A stretch of 37,577 bases of DNA from an uncultured Saprospiraceae bacterium (GCA_937951685.1 CALFBG010000140.1:1-37577), one strand, 5' to 3'. Shown: positions 7,642-22,600, counted from the stretch's first letter. The notes: generated by a model from the letters alone, not told the origin. Program-made: numbers and translations.

Positions 7642-10600
7642 ATGAATAAACAGTTTACGGTTGGAAAACTGATATTGGTTAAGCTTGTTCGATCAATGAT
7701 TGAGCTGCTTAAAACTTTTAAGTTAAAAGGATTCGCTTCCTTCTATCTTCTACCCTCGCTATTCGTACTTGTGATCAGCCTATTCGCATTTTCTTTTTCT
7801 AAAAAACATACTAGTTCTTTTACGGCCTCAACTGCGGAGACTTCTACCCTTCTAGCTCCTCCGGTTGCTTGTCCCTCGGCTCCTACCAATTGTACGATTA
7901 GTTTCAACGGATCTTGTGCTGGAGAGACGGATTTAAACCCTGGAGATACCTTATGCATTAATAGTGGAACCTTCGATTGTGAGGTGAAATTTAAGGGAGG
8001 AACCGTTTACGTAGCGCCCGGCGCAACTTTTGAACCTGAAGAACCTAACAAAGGGAACGATCTCGAAGGAACGATCATTAACTGCGGTACGGTAATTTTA
8101 TATGATATTAAATTCAAAGATTTTGTTAATATCCAAAATTACGGTACAATTGAATTCAAAGATGCCAAGCAGGATGATGCGAGTACTATTTATAATCACG
8201 AAGGGGCAACTATAACATTTACTGAAAACTTTAAAATAGAAAGAGGAACCGACTTCACCAATGACGGAGTGATTAACGCTTCGGGTAATTTTGAGGTAAG
8301 AGATGGTACTTTTACCAATAATAATACGCTTAATTTTAGTGGTAATTTTCAAGTAGAGAATAATGCTGCTCTCAATAACTTTGGGATCATGAATGTTACA
8401 GGAGCCATTACGATTAATAGCGCTACTAGTTTTTATAATGCCTGTACCATGGTTGCCTCCGACGAAATCATCATCGAAACGGACATGGTCAATGACGGAT
8501 TATTGCTGACCGATGGAACACCTGGATTACTCACAATTCAACTTGGCGTTACGGTCACAAATAACCACGAAGTGGTCTCCAATGTTATTTATAATGATGG
8601 TACGATTCTCGGGGATGGAAATTTTTGGATTAATGGCCTTACTACCCAAACTTCCAACGGTAGTATCGGAACGGATGGAAACGGACTTAACTTCCATGAT
8701 TTATCCCCAGATCAAAATGGCAATGGAAATAGCTACTTTGATGAGGAACAAGGAACAATTGATCCTTCCGTCACCGTAAATCCTCCCGCAAGCCCTGCCG
8801 CAATTCCCGATGCTACTTATATTGGACCTAGTTGTGGTGTGATCGTAGCAATAGAAGATTGTACGAATGGCATTGATGACGACGGCGACCTTTTAGTGGA
8901 TTGCGATGATCCCGATTGTACTTTCCAAACAGCGATTAATATTAGTTCCGACTTTAACGGAGCTAATATTAGTTGTTTTGGTGCAAATGATGGTGCTTTA
9001 GAAGCCGTCGTAACTAGTGGCGGCATAACTCCTTTTAGTTACCTATGGAATACCAGTGATACTACTGCCGCAATTAATACTTTAATCGCTGGAAACTATG
9101 CGGTTACTGTTACCGATAATAATGGTTGCACGAGTGTGGAATCGGTAAGTTTACTTCAGCCAGATAGCATGATTTTACAAATGAATGCAACGGATATTGG
9201 CTGTGCGGGTGCTACGGATGGCTTAGGAGAAGTAGTTGTGCTAAGTGGAGGAACCGCTCCGATTAGCTTTCTTTGGAGTAATACCGAAACGACCGCGACG
9301 ATTGGTTCGCTAACGGCGGGTAATTACGTGGTTACCGTCACAGACCTTAACGGTTGTATATATATCGACAGCCTTAGCATTAATGAACCAGCAGTCTTAT
9401 CTGCCCAACTGGATTCTATTAACGTTAGTTGCTTTGGCGGCGCTGATGGTAGTGCAAATGTAATAGCGAATGGCGGTACTGCTCCATATTTATATCTGTG
9501 GTCAAATGATTCAACCACGCAAACTATTAGTAATCTTCTTCCGGGGAACTATTCTGTTACTGTTACGGACGTTAATGGCTGTTCGGTAGTTAACAATATT
9601 ATAGTTAATGAACCACCTTTAACTCTACTGCAAGTCGATTCAACAGATATTACCTGTTTTGGGGAAACGAACGGAACTGCTACCGTGATAGTGACGGGAG
9701 TAAATCCTCCCTTTTCTTATTTATGGTCTACCAATGCCACAACTCAAAATATTAATAATCTATCAATTGGAGTTTATCGGATTACAGTGACAGACTCGAA
9801 TGGTTGTACTAACGTTGATAGCACGAGCGTTGGAGCGATTCCGCCCTTGAGTTCAACAGATATCGTTACGATGACTAGCTGTTTTGGCGAAAGTGATGGC
9901 GCCGTTGACCTTACTGTTACAGGGGGAACGGCTCCTTTTAGTTTTATTTGGAACAATGGAGCTACTACTGAAGATATCAACGGCATTAGTGCTGGATCTT
10001 ACTTTGTTACGACGACGGATTTCAACGGTTGCATTGCTTTAGATACGGCACTTGTCGAAGATCCACTTCAAATTGGAGCAAGTTTTATGACCGAAAATGT
10101 TGCTTGTAACGGTGATAGTACGGGAAGTATTGACATGACTGTTTTTAATGGTACGGCGCCTTATAGCTTTTTATGGAGTCATGGAGTTACTGTAGAAGAT
10201 CCAGGAAGTTTACCCGCAGGAAATTATAGCGTTACCATTACGGATGATCTAGCATGCTCTATCGTTCTAGCAGATACGATTAGTGAACCTACTCCGATTA
10301 CGGCAAGTCCTTCCGTTACCGATGTAAGTTGTTATGGTGGTACTGATGGTTTTGTGATCGAAACGAATGCTACGGGAGGAACACCCGGTTATCATTACAA
10401 TTGGAGTGATTTTGATGCAGAAGCCATCTGGACTTTCGAAGGGACTACGGATGATATCACCGGCAATAACAATCATGCACAAGGTGTAGTAGGAACGGTT
10501 AACTACGTGACCGATACAATTGAACGAGAAAATGCCTTCCTTTTTGATGGCGCAACGAAGATTCGTTATAGTGTAGACAATGCCTTTATGGAATCTAACT

Positions 10601-13600
10601 ATACACAAAAGTCAGTTTCCATGTGGGTAAAACCCACTGATTTCAGTGGCGTACAAACGCTAATTGAAGAAGATGGAAACTTATACGGTTTTACCATTCG
10701 ATTAAACGAAACAGATTTAGAAATTGCCGTTGAGAAAACGTTTATTTTTAACTTTAATAGAGAGTACGATACGCCCTTTCCTTTAGACGGAGCGTGGCAC
10801 CATATCGCCTATACTTGGGATGATGGTGACTTACGGGTTTATCTTGACGGAGTGTTAGTTATTACCGATACTTTTACAATCGGTGATATGTTTTCCACGG
10901 GAGGGGATGGCGGTCTTGGTGGAACGTTCTACCAAGATGCCTTTAATAATTTTAATGATAACTTTTATCGAGGGCGGATGGATAATGTCATCTATCACAA
11001 TATTCCTTTGTCGCAACAACAGATTGTCGATATCATAGCAAATGATGGAACGCGTACCAATCTCAACGCAGATAATTATACCGTCACCATTACAGATGCC
11101 AACGGTTGTTCCATTAACGAAGTAGTAACTGTTGATCAGCCAGATCCAATGACCATTATTAGTGATTCGACAAATGTAAGTTGTGCCGGCGCATCGGATG
11201 GAACGATTAGTCTTACGGTAAGTGGCGGCGTAGCACCTTACACCTATCAGTGGTCAAACGATTCCACAACTCAAGTCATTACCAATTTAATAAGTGGCGG
11301 ATACACTGTTACCGTTACCGATCTGAATGGTTGTTCCATCACGGATAGTACAACGGTAAATGATGTTCCTCTTTTAACGCTCAATCACACTGCCACGGCA
11401 AGTAGTTGCTTTGGTGGAAATGATGGAACAGTCAATTTAGTGGTCACTGGCGGAACCGCGCCTTACAGCTATCTATGGAACCAAGGTGCTACGACGGAAG
11501 ATATTCTCGGCGTTTCTGCAGGCGTTTACGAGGTCACGGTCACCGATACCAATGGATGTACGGCTACCGAAAGTGCGACGGTTGATAACACGAGCCTCAT
11601 TCTAGTCACTTGCAATAATGTCAATGCAAGTTGCTACGAAGGTAGTGATGGAAGTATTGATCTAACCATTACAGGAGGTACTGCTCCCTACAGTTTTCTT
11701 TGGAATAATGGTGCGACTGTAGAAGATTTAACAAATCTAGCAGCGGGTAACTATACCGTTACGGTCACGGATAATTTATCTTGCTCCGTCATTCACTCGG
11801 ATACAATTACGCAGCCAGATAGTATTACCATTGCAGTGAACCTTACCAATGTTTCTTGTTTTGGTGGTGCGGATGGTGCGGTACTAGAAGTGAATACTAC
11901 GGGGGGAACACCGGGCTATCATTACAATTGGAATGATATGGAAGCAGAAGCTATTTGGACGTTTGAAAATACAGCGGACGATATTTCTGGCAATGGACAT
12001 CATCCTTTTGCAATTGATGGAAACGTACTTTACGTAGCGGATACGATTGAACGAAATACTGCTTTTCAGTTTGATGGAAATACCCGTATTCGGTATTCGA
12101 ATCCACCTTTTATGAATACGAATTTTAGTGTGCGAACGATCTCGATGTGGTTAAAAGATGATGATACCAGCGGCGAACAAATTTTATTCGAAGAGGGATA
12201 TACGCAAAACGGATTTGCCGTTCGGTTTAAAGATGGAAATATTGAAGGCTCCGTCGCTTCTGGAAATGTACGTAGAAGTTTATCAGAACCTTATCCTACG
12301 GATGGAGACTGGCACCACGTCGCTCTTGTCTATGATAATGGGGAAATGTATCTCTACCTTGACGGTGATTTATTGAATAGTAGAAGTACTGGTTTTGGTA
12401 CGATTTCTTACCCTTTTTCTGTTACGGGAGGAATCGGTGGCGTCTATTTTTCTGATGCTTTTGGCGAAACGGATAATGATTACTACACGGGCTATATGGA
12501 CGACGTACGTTATCATACCGTAGCATTAACGGAAGACCAGATCGAAGATATATACGATCGTACAGGGAATCGACATAATCTTACGGCGAATACTTATAAT
12601 CTTACCGTTACCGATGAAAACGGATGTACCAACGTGCTGGAGATTCAAGTGGCGCAACCTACGGAATTAGTGATGACCAAAGACTCTACGGCAGTTAGTT
12701 GCTTTGGTGGCTCTGATGGTAGTCTCAATATTGTTGTGAATGGCGGTGTATCACCTTACAGTTATCTTTGGAATACAGGCGTAACAACGAGTAATTTAAC
12801 GGGACTTCCTATGGGAACTTACACCGTTACGGTCACGGATGATAATAGTTGTACTTTAATTGATAGCATCTTAATAGAGGAACCAAACGAGATATCCCTA
12901 AACGCAGTAGTTACGGATGCTTCTTGTAACGGCGGTAATGATGGTAGTATTGATTTGACCGTCACGGATGGACAAGCGCCACTTTCCTTTCAATGGAATA
13001 ATGGCGCCGGTACAGATGAAGATCCTACAGGATTATCCGCAGGAAATTATATTGTAACCGTAACGGATAATGTGGGTTGTACTATGACGGATACTGTACT
13101 CGTAGCAGAACCTGCGGGAATGAGTGTTAGCAGTGTCGTTAGCGAGATTAGTTGTAATGGTGGAGCGGATGGCGAAATTGATGTAACCATTACGGGGGGA
13201 AGTAGTCCTTATACGTTTAATTGGGATAATGGCGCCGGTACAGATGAAGATCCTACGGGCTTAGCAGCAAATACTTATCAAGTAACCGTAACGGATAATA
13301 ATAGTTGTACCATTATAGAAAGTATTACCTTAATTGATCCTGCTCCGGCAACGATTACCGGAACGACTACGGAAGTAACCTGCGAGAATGGTTCGGACGG
13401 AACCATTGACTTAAGTGTATCGGGTGGAACACCTGATTATACCCATTGGTGGAGTGACTGGGACGTAGAGGCCTTTTACCCTTTTGAATTTCACCCTGAT
13501 GATACTACTGGAAATGGTCACTATCCGACTGGATTTAGTCAAGCTTCTATTTTCTTTTCCAATGATGCAGTCAATGGTGATTTCTCCATTGCGATGGATG

Positions 13601-16600
13601 ATTATCTGATTCGGTTGAGTGAAGCGGGTGGATTTATGGAGACTGCTTTTACGACTCGAACGGTAATGATGTGGGTGAAGCCTGATAATTTAGGTGGTAG
13701 AGAAATTTTATTTGAAGAAGGAAGCGATGTCCACGGAATGGCCATTCGTTTAAATAATAATATCCTCGAAGCAGCTGTTAGCCGATTTTCTACGGTTGAG
13801 TTTTCGGGAAATCATACTTTTCCAAACGATGGTGCTTGGCACCACGTAGCAGTCGTATTTGATAATGGTGATTTGACCCTCTACTTAGATGGTGTTGCCG
13901 GAGCGACGACGAGTACTGGCTTCGCTAATATTCAAACAAATGGCGGAGACGGTGGTATTGGAGGAAGTATTTTTGGTGATGTATTTGACGGTCCCGGTAG
14001 CAGCTTTTACCATGGATTGATGGATGATTTAATTTATGCGAACGAAGCATTCTCACCCATACAAATAACGGAAGCATTCAATAATAATGGCGATCGTACT
14101 GGACTAAGCGCTGGTACTTATACGGTATTTGTACACGATGCAAATGGTTGTATTACAACCCAAGACTTTACAATTACCGAGTTACCACCTTTAGTACTCA
14201 GCTTCGATAGTACGGATGTGAATTGTAATGGATTTTTGGATGGTACGATAGATCTTACGGTAACGGGAGGAACAACTCCTTACACTTACTTGTGGTCTGC
14301 TGCTGGACAAACAACGCAAGATTTAACAGCCTTAGGTGCTGGTACGTACACGGTTACCGTTACCGATGCGAATACTTGTACTTCAATTAATGCTGTAACG
14401 ATTAATGAGCCGCCCGTACTAACGGCTACGGTAGATAGTACCGATGTACTTTGTAATGGTACCAACACCGGAAGTACTAACTTAACCGTCAGTGGTGGAT
14501 CAGGAACCTATAGTTTCATATGGTCAAATGGCGCTACGACGGAAGACTTAATAAATATTGGAGCAGGTGCATATACAGTTACCGTTACCGATGCTAACGC
14601 TTGTTCTGTTATCTTAAATACAACAGTTAATGAATCAGCTGTCTTACAGGCTCAATTATTTACCAATGATGTCAACTGTTTTGGGAATAATGATGGAGAG
14701 ATGAGTGTTACCGTTTCGGGCGGAACACCTGGCTATAATTACTTATGGTCCAATGGAATAACGAACACTACTGTTGCAGGGTTAAGTCCTGGGAATTATA
14801 CGCTTACCATTACGGATGCTAACGCTTGTACAATGGTATTGAGTGGCAGTATTGCGGAACCGAGTCAGCTCAACGTGACAGCGGATACGGAAAGTGTAAG
14901 TTGCAATACTGGTGACGATGGAAGAATTACAAATGTGGTTGTTACGGGGGGAACGGCTGATTATTACTACAGTTGGAGTGATATGGCAGCAGAAGCAATT
15001 TGGTCTTTTGAAGATAGCTTGTACGATGTTTCTGGTAATGCACATCATCCGAATGGTATTAGAGGGACGATTGCTTTTTCTACGGATGCCGCAGAAGGAG
15101 ATTATTCCTTAGACTTTAACGGAATTGATGCTGGTGTAAGATATAGTTTTAATGGTGCCTTTATGGAATCAACTTTTACGGAGCGTACGGTTGCGTTGTA
15201 TTTGAAACCAAATGACTTATTAACCAGACAAACAATTTACGACGAAGGTGGCGCTTTTTATGGATTAAGCATAGAACTTTTTAATGGTAATATCATTGTA
15301 GGCGTCGCAAAAGATCCCGCTACAATTACTACCCATACAACTCCCTTCCCAAATGATGGCGCTTGGCATCATCTTGCGGTCGTCTATAATAATGGTGCGC
15401 TTAGTTTATATATTGATGGAGGATTAATTTCTACGGTTGCTACAGGATTAGGAACTATTTTTTCCGCAGGAGAAAATGGTGGAATAGGACAAGCATTTGG
15501 GAATAATGCTTTTGGGAACTCAGGAGGTTTGCATTACAATGGATTGATGGATCACGTCAGATTGCACAACGTAGCCTTGACGGCAAATCAATTATCAGAC
15601 ATGATCACGCACGATGGTACAAGAAATAATTTAGCGGCGGGCACTTATACCCTAATCGTCTCAGATGAAAATGCTTGTACGCAAACCATAGATTTAACAA
15701 TAGGCGGTGCCGCAGTATTAACGGCTAATCTTGCGCTTACCAATATTAGTTGTTTCAATGGAAATAATGGTGCAATCGATTTAATCCCTAGCGGTGGCGC
15801 AACGCCTTTAAGTTTTGTATGGTCAAATGGCGCTACTACGGAAGATTTGAATGGAATAACGGAAGGAAGATACGACGTGACGGTTACGGATAACAATGGT
15901 TGTACTTTAGATACTTTTGCCATTCTTACCCAACCAACTGCACTGACCCTTAGTGCTACCGTAACCTCTGATTACAATGGAGAAGATGTAAGTTGTGGAG
16001 GTGCTACCGATGGTAACGCCGTTGCAACGGCTGCGGGTGGAGCAGGTTCTTATTTATATGCTTGGCAAAATGGGCAAATTGGTCCAAACTTAACAAACGT
16101 TGGGGCAGGAACTTACGTAGTTACCGTCACGGATGCGAATAGTTGTAGTAGTGTCACGAGTGTGACGCTAACCGAACCAACCGCAATTTCGCTAACTGCT
16201 CAGGTTACTTCTAATTATAATGGAGAAGATGTAAGTTGTGCTGGTGCTGCAGATGCAGTCTTGGGAGCTACCGCTTCTGGTGGAAATGGTAGTTATTCTT
16301 ATCTATGGACTACTACACAAACAACAAGTAGTATTTCAGGAGTTGCTGCGGGGACGTATACAGTCACCGTTACGGATGATTTTGGCTGTAGCTCAAGTGC
16401 TTCTGTTAGTGTTAGCGAACCGTCCACCGTCTCTACTAGCATTGGAATAACATCTGACTTTAATGGTTTTCCCGTTAGTTGTGATAGCGGGGCAGATGGT
16501 GATTTGAATAGCACGAGTAGTGGAGGAACAGGAAGTTATACTTACCTGTGGACAACTGGTGCTACGACGAGTAATATCACTGGACTAGGAGCAGGAACGT

Positions 16601-19600
16601 ATATCTTAACCGTTACCGATCAAAATGGCTGTACGGCTGCGGATACCATTTCGTTGGTGGCCGCAGGAGCGATTAACTTCACTGCAATTGCTTCAGATTT
16701 AACAGACTGTGGAGTTAATAATGGTCAAGTTAGCATCTCTGCGGTGGGAGGAACAGGAAGTTTTGAATACCGAATCAACGGAAGTGCTTGGCAAACGGAT
16801 AGTTTGTTTTCTGGACTTTCACCAGGTACTTACGATGCTTACGTAAGAAATATTTTTGGTACCTGTATGAGTGGTCCTCGTACCGTCGTAATTGACGTGC
16901 CAGAGTCTCCTACAATTAATAATATTGTTAGATTGAATCCTACTACAGGATCCAGTGCAGATGGTAGTTTGTTGGTGAATGCAACGGGTAATTTAACGGC
17001 GCTGGAATATCGAATTAATATTCCAGGTCCAGGTTGGACGCCTTGGCAATCTAGTACTTTATTTGAAAATTTAACAGTAGGTGTTTATGACGTTGAAGTA
17101 AAATATAATGGACAAAATTGTATTGCGGCAACGCAAGCTGAATTAGTTGCTGGTGGAGGGATATCAGGAAATGGCGGTGGCGTAAACTATTGTTCAGATG
17201 AAATTAATGGTGCTCAATTTGTTGAAGCCTATTATATTCCAGCACCAGAGGATCAAATTTTACAAAGTCTGCGCAGCATCTATTCTAATAACGGTCCTTT
17301 ATTTTGTGGAACGACTACCAGAGAACCTTCCAACCCTGTATCTAGTTACGTTGGAATTGGAATTGTAGAGGACGGCGTAGTTATCTATTTTGATCATTGG
17401 GAAGATGGATACGAAGTAAACCTTAGTTTCCCCGTCCAAGGATCTACCGAGATTTGGGGAGACAATAATCCTGCGAATGGTATACCTCCAGGATTCACCG
17501 TAGATATTCTAACTGCTGCCGATCAAATTGTTTTAAATAATGATGTCGTAACGACTACGCGTCAATCGGTCATTGATTATGATGGTGGTGATAAAGTGGC
17601 AGCCCTTGGAAATATAGCAATGACACGTTTAGCTTGGGCGAATCAGAGTTCAACGTTATTAGCTGGAGCATTAGAAGTTTATCCAGTTACTCTATGGGGA
17701 ACCAATTACGAAATTCCAGTGGGAGAAAATACAGATGTCAATGAGATGTTTGAATATACAGGAGCCTATATTATGGCTCAAAATGATGGCACAACGGTTA
17801 ATATTGATGTAGATGGTAACGGTTCATTTGAAACAACAACAACCTTGAATCAAGGGCAAAGTTATTTAATTAATGGAAACTTAAACGCTGGAGGTGAAAT
17901 TACGGCTTCTAGTAATGTGCAAGTCCATTTAGTTACTGGAGATGAATGCTCTACTTTCGAATCAAGATTTTTCACCCTCAAACCTACTGTTCAATGGAGC
18001 GATAGTTATTACAGTCCGGTATCCACACAAAACGATTTAAGTGGTGCGAGTAATGACGATAACCATCCAACTTACGTACACCTTTACAATCCCAACTCAA
18101 CGAGTATCAGGGTGTTTTGGGAGACGAGTGGTGGTACCCAGCCTTTTATAGATATTAATCCAGGACAGACGGCTTGGGAAGATTTGCCAGATGGTTCTGC
18201 AGCCCATTTTTATACGACTAACGGAATGGATTTTTATGCGGTTGCTACGGTAGATTCTGATCCGGATGGGACTTGGAGTAACAGTGCTCACGATTGGGGT
18301 TTTGCCTTGATTCCAGAGAGTCAATTATCATCACAAATTACCCTTGTTGGTTTTGCGCCAGGAATGGACCCTGATGGAAATGGTTTGTGTTGTACTGGAA
18401 ACACTTGGAGTATTCAAGGTTTTGATAGCGAAGATGTTGGATCGGGAAGTCTCGCTACCAACGCGATTGACGGAGATGAGACTACGCTTTGGCATACCGA
18501 CCTTTCTGGTACACCAGGGTATCCACATTTCATTGAAGTTGATTTAGGGTCAACAAATAGTTTTACAGGATTTAGATATACACCTAGACAAGATGGATCT
18601 ACAAATGGAACGATTGCGGGGTACGAACTTTATTATTGGGATGGTGGCGCTTACGTTTTCATTACTTCAGGAACTTGGGCAAGCAATACCGATGCCAAAG
18701 AGGTTTATTTTCCAGAAGTGACTTCTCGGTATATTCGGTTAGTTGCGCTTTCAGAGATTAATGGAAACAACTGGGCTTCCGCCGCAGAATTAGAAGTTTT
18801 AAACCCTGAAAACTCTTCTCCCGTTTGGGTCACAGCGGATTATCCTACGGGCTCTACGAGTACTGGCCCAATCACACTTTGTATAGATTATGATGGCGAT
18901 AATAGCGGTCCGGGTTACGATACACAAATCACCTTGAACCCTTTAGAAATAGTTAGACTGCGAGATATTATTGATAACGATAATGATCAGACGGGGATGC
19001 GGATTTGGGTTTGTGATGGTAGTGATGCAATTATTGCTGGTGCTTGGGGACAAGACCCTGCGAATGCAAGTGGTAGTTCTCCCGCCATTGATTTAGGAAC
19101 AGGGCTACCCAACGGTATTCCGTTCGCCGCTACAAAGTGTGTAGATATTAGTAAAGACTATAACTTGAACGGTTTATTTGATGAATGTGATGAAATCATT
19201 TATACCATTGTCATTAGAAATACGGGAGCCTTATCGCTTTCTACGGGAGCCGTAAGAATCACCGATACCTTATCGAATAATTTGACCTACGTTGAAGGAA
19301 CAACCTTTACCCGAACGGGCGGAGTTTCAACCTTACTAGCAGATGATACTACACCTAATTCTCCTTTCCCATTAGATGAAGGTGGTACGAATTACAATTC
19401 AGTGATCGCTCCCGGAGATTCCGTTATTATTTCTTTTGAAGCAGTTATTAATAATGTGAGCGCAGCTACTTTTATTAACAACGAAGCCAGCATTTTTAAT
19501 GCGAATAAAGAATTAATACCGAGTGTAGCATTCCCCGTAGAAGATCCTGAATTACCAGCATTGACCGGAGTACCGGCTAACGCAACAGTGAGTTGTGATT

Positions 19601-22600
19601 CCGTTCCAAACGCGCCGATGATTAATGATGTTAACTGTAACTTAGGTTCCGTTAATTATCCACCAAACCAATCGGGTAATTCTACGGCAATGGATGGACA
19701 AACGATTGCTACGGGAACAACCAATACTACTTTTAGTATCGTAAACGGTACCATCATTCGAGATTTTAGAATAGCAGATTTTAGATATCCTAGAGATGCA
19801 AGCGAGAACTTACCTTGTGGTGCATCAACGAGAGCAATTCATTTCTCTCAAAGAGAAAGAGAAAGTAATAGCGAATACGGTGCAGGAACAACTTCTACGG
19901 TAAGAATAGACTTCTCCCAAGCGGTAGAAAATTTATCTTTTAGTATTAATGATCTTGATGAGAGTTTATTTCATCTTGATGCCGTAGTAGTGAGAATCTT
20001 TGATGCGAGTAACGCAGAATTAGATTATGATTGTGGATATTTCACCTACGGCTCTAAAGTAGAACAAGTAGGCAATAAAGAATTTCAAGCCTTAGATAAT
20101 TCTTTTGGGTATGAAGCGGTAAACAACGCTGATGCAGATGGTGACATTAGATTCGCTTTTTATAATTTAAATATCAGAAGAGTAGAAATTACCTATAAAA
20201 ATAACTGGACCGTTAATAGTAATGCTTCAAATTTCACGCAAACGAATTTTGATGATTACATGAATGCAAATAATAATTCAGAACAAGATATTGGAATCGG
20301 ACAAATTTGTTATTGTATTCCTGGTACGAATGAAGGAACGGTCTTCGTCGCCAATGATTGCGCCAATAATACCAATATCGTTTATAACGAAACGAGAACC
20401 GATGGCTCTTGTCCTTATAATTATACCTTAACTAGAACTTGGACGGCAACGGATCATTGTGGCAATACCAGCACAGCATCTCAAGAGCTGACCATCCAAG
20501 ATATTGAAGCCCCCGTTTTATCTGATTATCCAGTAGACTTAACGGTAGCTTTAGACAGTGTACCACCGGTACCAACGATTACGGCAACGGATAATTGTGG
20601 CATTGCAGTGGTGAGTTTTGCTGCGGATACCACGACTAACATTTGTGAAATAACGATTCGTAGAACTTGGACTGCCGTTGATGAATGTAGCAATTCGGTT
20701 AGTCATAGTCAGAATATTTTAATCAACGCCGTAATTAATGCGAGTACTTTAGTTACCTCGAATTATAACGGAGAAGATGTTAGTTGTAATGGCGCTTCGG
20801 ACGGAAGCGCGGTCGTAAGATTTGAAGGAGGACAGGCACCCATTACATTCCTTTGGAGTACGGGATCATTAGATTCTACAATCACGAATGTGCCAGCAGG
20901 AAACTATACGGTTACAGTTACTGATAATAATGGTTGCGAAGCATCGGCAACGGTTGTATTAATCGAACCATCCGCAATCGCAGTGACGGCTAACGTTACT
21001 TCTGATTATAATGGACAGCAAATTAGTTGTAGTGGTGGAAGCGATGGAACCGCTTTCGCAAGTGCGATTGGTGGAACACCTCCCATTAGCTTTCTTTGGA
21101 GTACAGGACAAACTACGCAGAACATTATTTCCCTCAGTAGTGGAACTTACTTCGTGACCGCAACCGATAGTAATGGTTGTGAGGAAGTAGAAAGCGTTAC
21201 CCTCACGAATCCACCACCATTCACGACGAACCCAACGGTAATTTCAAATTATAATGGTGCACAAGTGAGTTGTACGGGCGCTTCGGATGCAAATATTAGT
21301 CCTGGTGTGACGGGAGGTATTGGAACGCTTTCTTTCATTTGGAGTAATGGTGCGAATACACCGGTTCTTTCAAACGTAAATGCAGGTACCTATTTCGTAA
21401 CGGTTACAGATGCTAACGGTTGTACAACGGTTGGATCTACCACCGTCAGTAATCCTCCTCCTATCAATCTCAATTTAAGCGTAACTTCAGATTACAACGG
21501 TGCAGATATTAGTTGTACGGGAGAAAGTGATGGTAGTGCAACGGTTGTTGCTAGTGGTGGTGTTGGTGGATTTACTTACGAGTGGAATACTGGCTCCGTA
21601 AGTACTAATTTATCTGGATTAAACTCAAATACGTATACAGTTACCGTTACCGACAATAATGGCTGTACAGCGATTGGTAATATCACACTCGATGATCCTT
21701 CGCCCCTAATTGTTGATGGATCAATTGTAACAGATATTACTTGTAATGGTATTGCAGATGGTACGGCTACTGCCGTGGCAACGGGAGGAACTGGAACGAT
21801 TAGTTATAGTTGGAGTAATGGACAAAATGGTGCGAACGCAACCGGACTTGCTGCGAATACTTACATTGTAACGGCAGAAGATGCTAACGCTTGTACCGCG
21901 ACGGATACATTGATCATAAGTGATCCGCTACCCATTACTTTAGAAACTTCTTTGGGCATTGACCCAAGTTATTGTCAAGCGATGGACGGAACAATCACCG
22001 TAGTCGCAACGGGAGGCGCAAACGACTTTGAATATCGATTAAATAGTAGCCCTTGGCAAACCGATACTACTTTTACTGGTTTAAGCGGTGGTACATATTA
22101 TATTTTTGTTAGAAATATTGATGGGACTTGTGAGGTAAATCCTGACTCGATTGTCCTGACCGATCCCATACCTTCTGCTTGTCCAATTATTACTGATACC
22201 GATCCACTAGTGGTATGTAGCTCTGCGATCAATGTACCCTTTTCGGTTGCTGCATTATTTGGTGCGGATAGTTATATCTGGACAACTCCGGATGGAACAA
22301 ATGTCGTCTCAGGGCAAGGCACCAATAGTTTAGTATTAGATATTAATGGCTTAGCAGTAGGTACCTATACAATTTGTGTAGAAACGGTTAGTGCCTGTGG
22401 CGTATCTTCTCCGTGTTGTTATAATTTTGAGGTGATTACTTGTTCAGAGATTTGTGATAATGGAATTGATGATGATGGTGATGGTTTGACTGATTGTTTA
22501 GATCCAGACTGTGAACCTATCGTTGATATTATTGAACCGGCACCGGCCTGTATTAATGAAACGGTAAGTTTTGAAGCAACGAATGTAGGCGCTGGTGCAA

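Larger units (their letters stand above)
9627..15722 (+). repeat. Fourfold ~1,524-bp (508-aa) super-repeat
   Basis: Three plain SprB repeats plus one SprB repeat carrying LamG form a unit that occurs four times in tandem. The tryptophan codon just before each LamG insertion lies at 10402, 11929, 13450 and 14974, giving spacings of 1527, 1521 and 1524 bp. The copies have diverged at DNA level but keep length and order, so the unit probably arose by segmental duplication. Confidence 0.8.
8941..16680 (+). repeat. SprB repeat array 1 (23 repeats, four with LamG insertions)
   Basis: Each repeat is about 75 residues with the pattern x-S-C-F/N-G-x-x-D-G ... G-G-T-A-P-Y-S-Y-L-W-S/N-N-G-x-T-T ... L-x-A-G-x-Y-x-V-T-V-T-D-x-N-G-C ... 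E-P. Six plain copies are followed by a LamG-carrying copy, then three cycles of three plain copies plus one LamG-carrying copy, then four copies, three of which have a longer S-D-Y/F-N-G lead-in. SprB repeats (PF13573 type) are common in Bacteroidota surface proteins. Confidence 0.85.

Noticed and set aside
8941..16680. Possible CRISPR-like periodicity
   Set aside because: The periodicity is in long coding units of about 225 bp and 1.52 kb with protein-level conservation, not short identical repeats with unique spacers.
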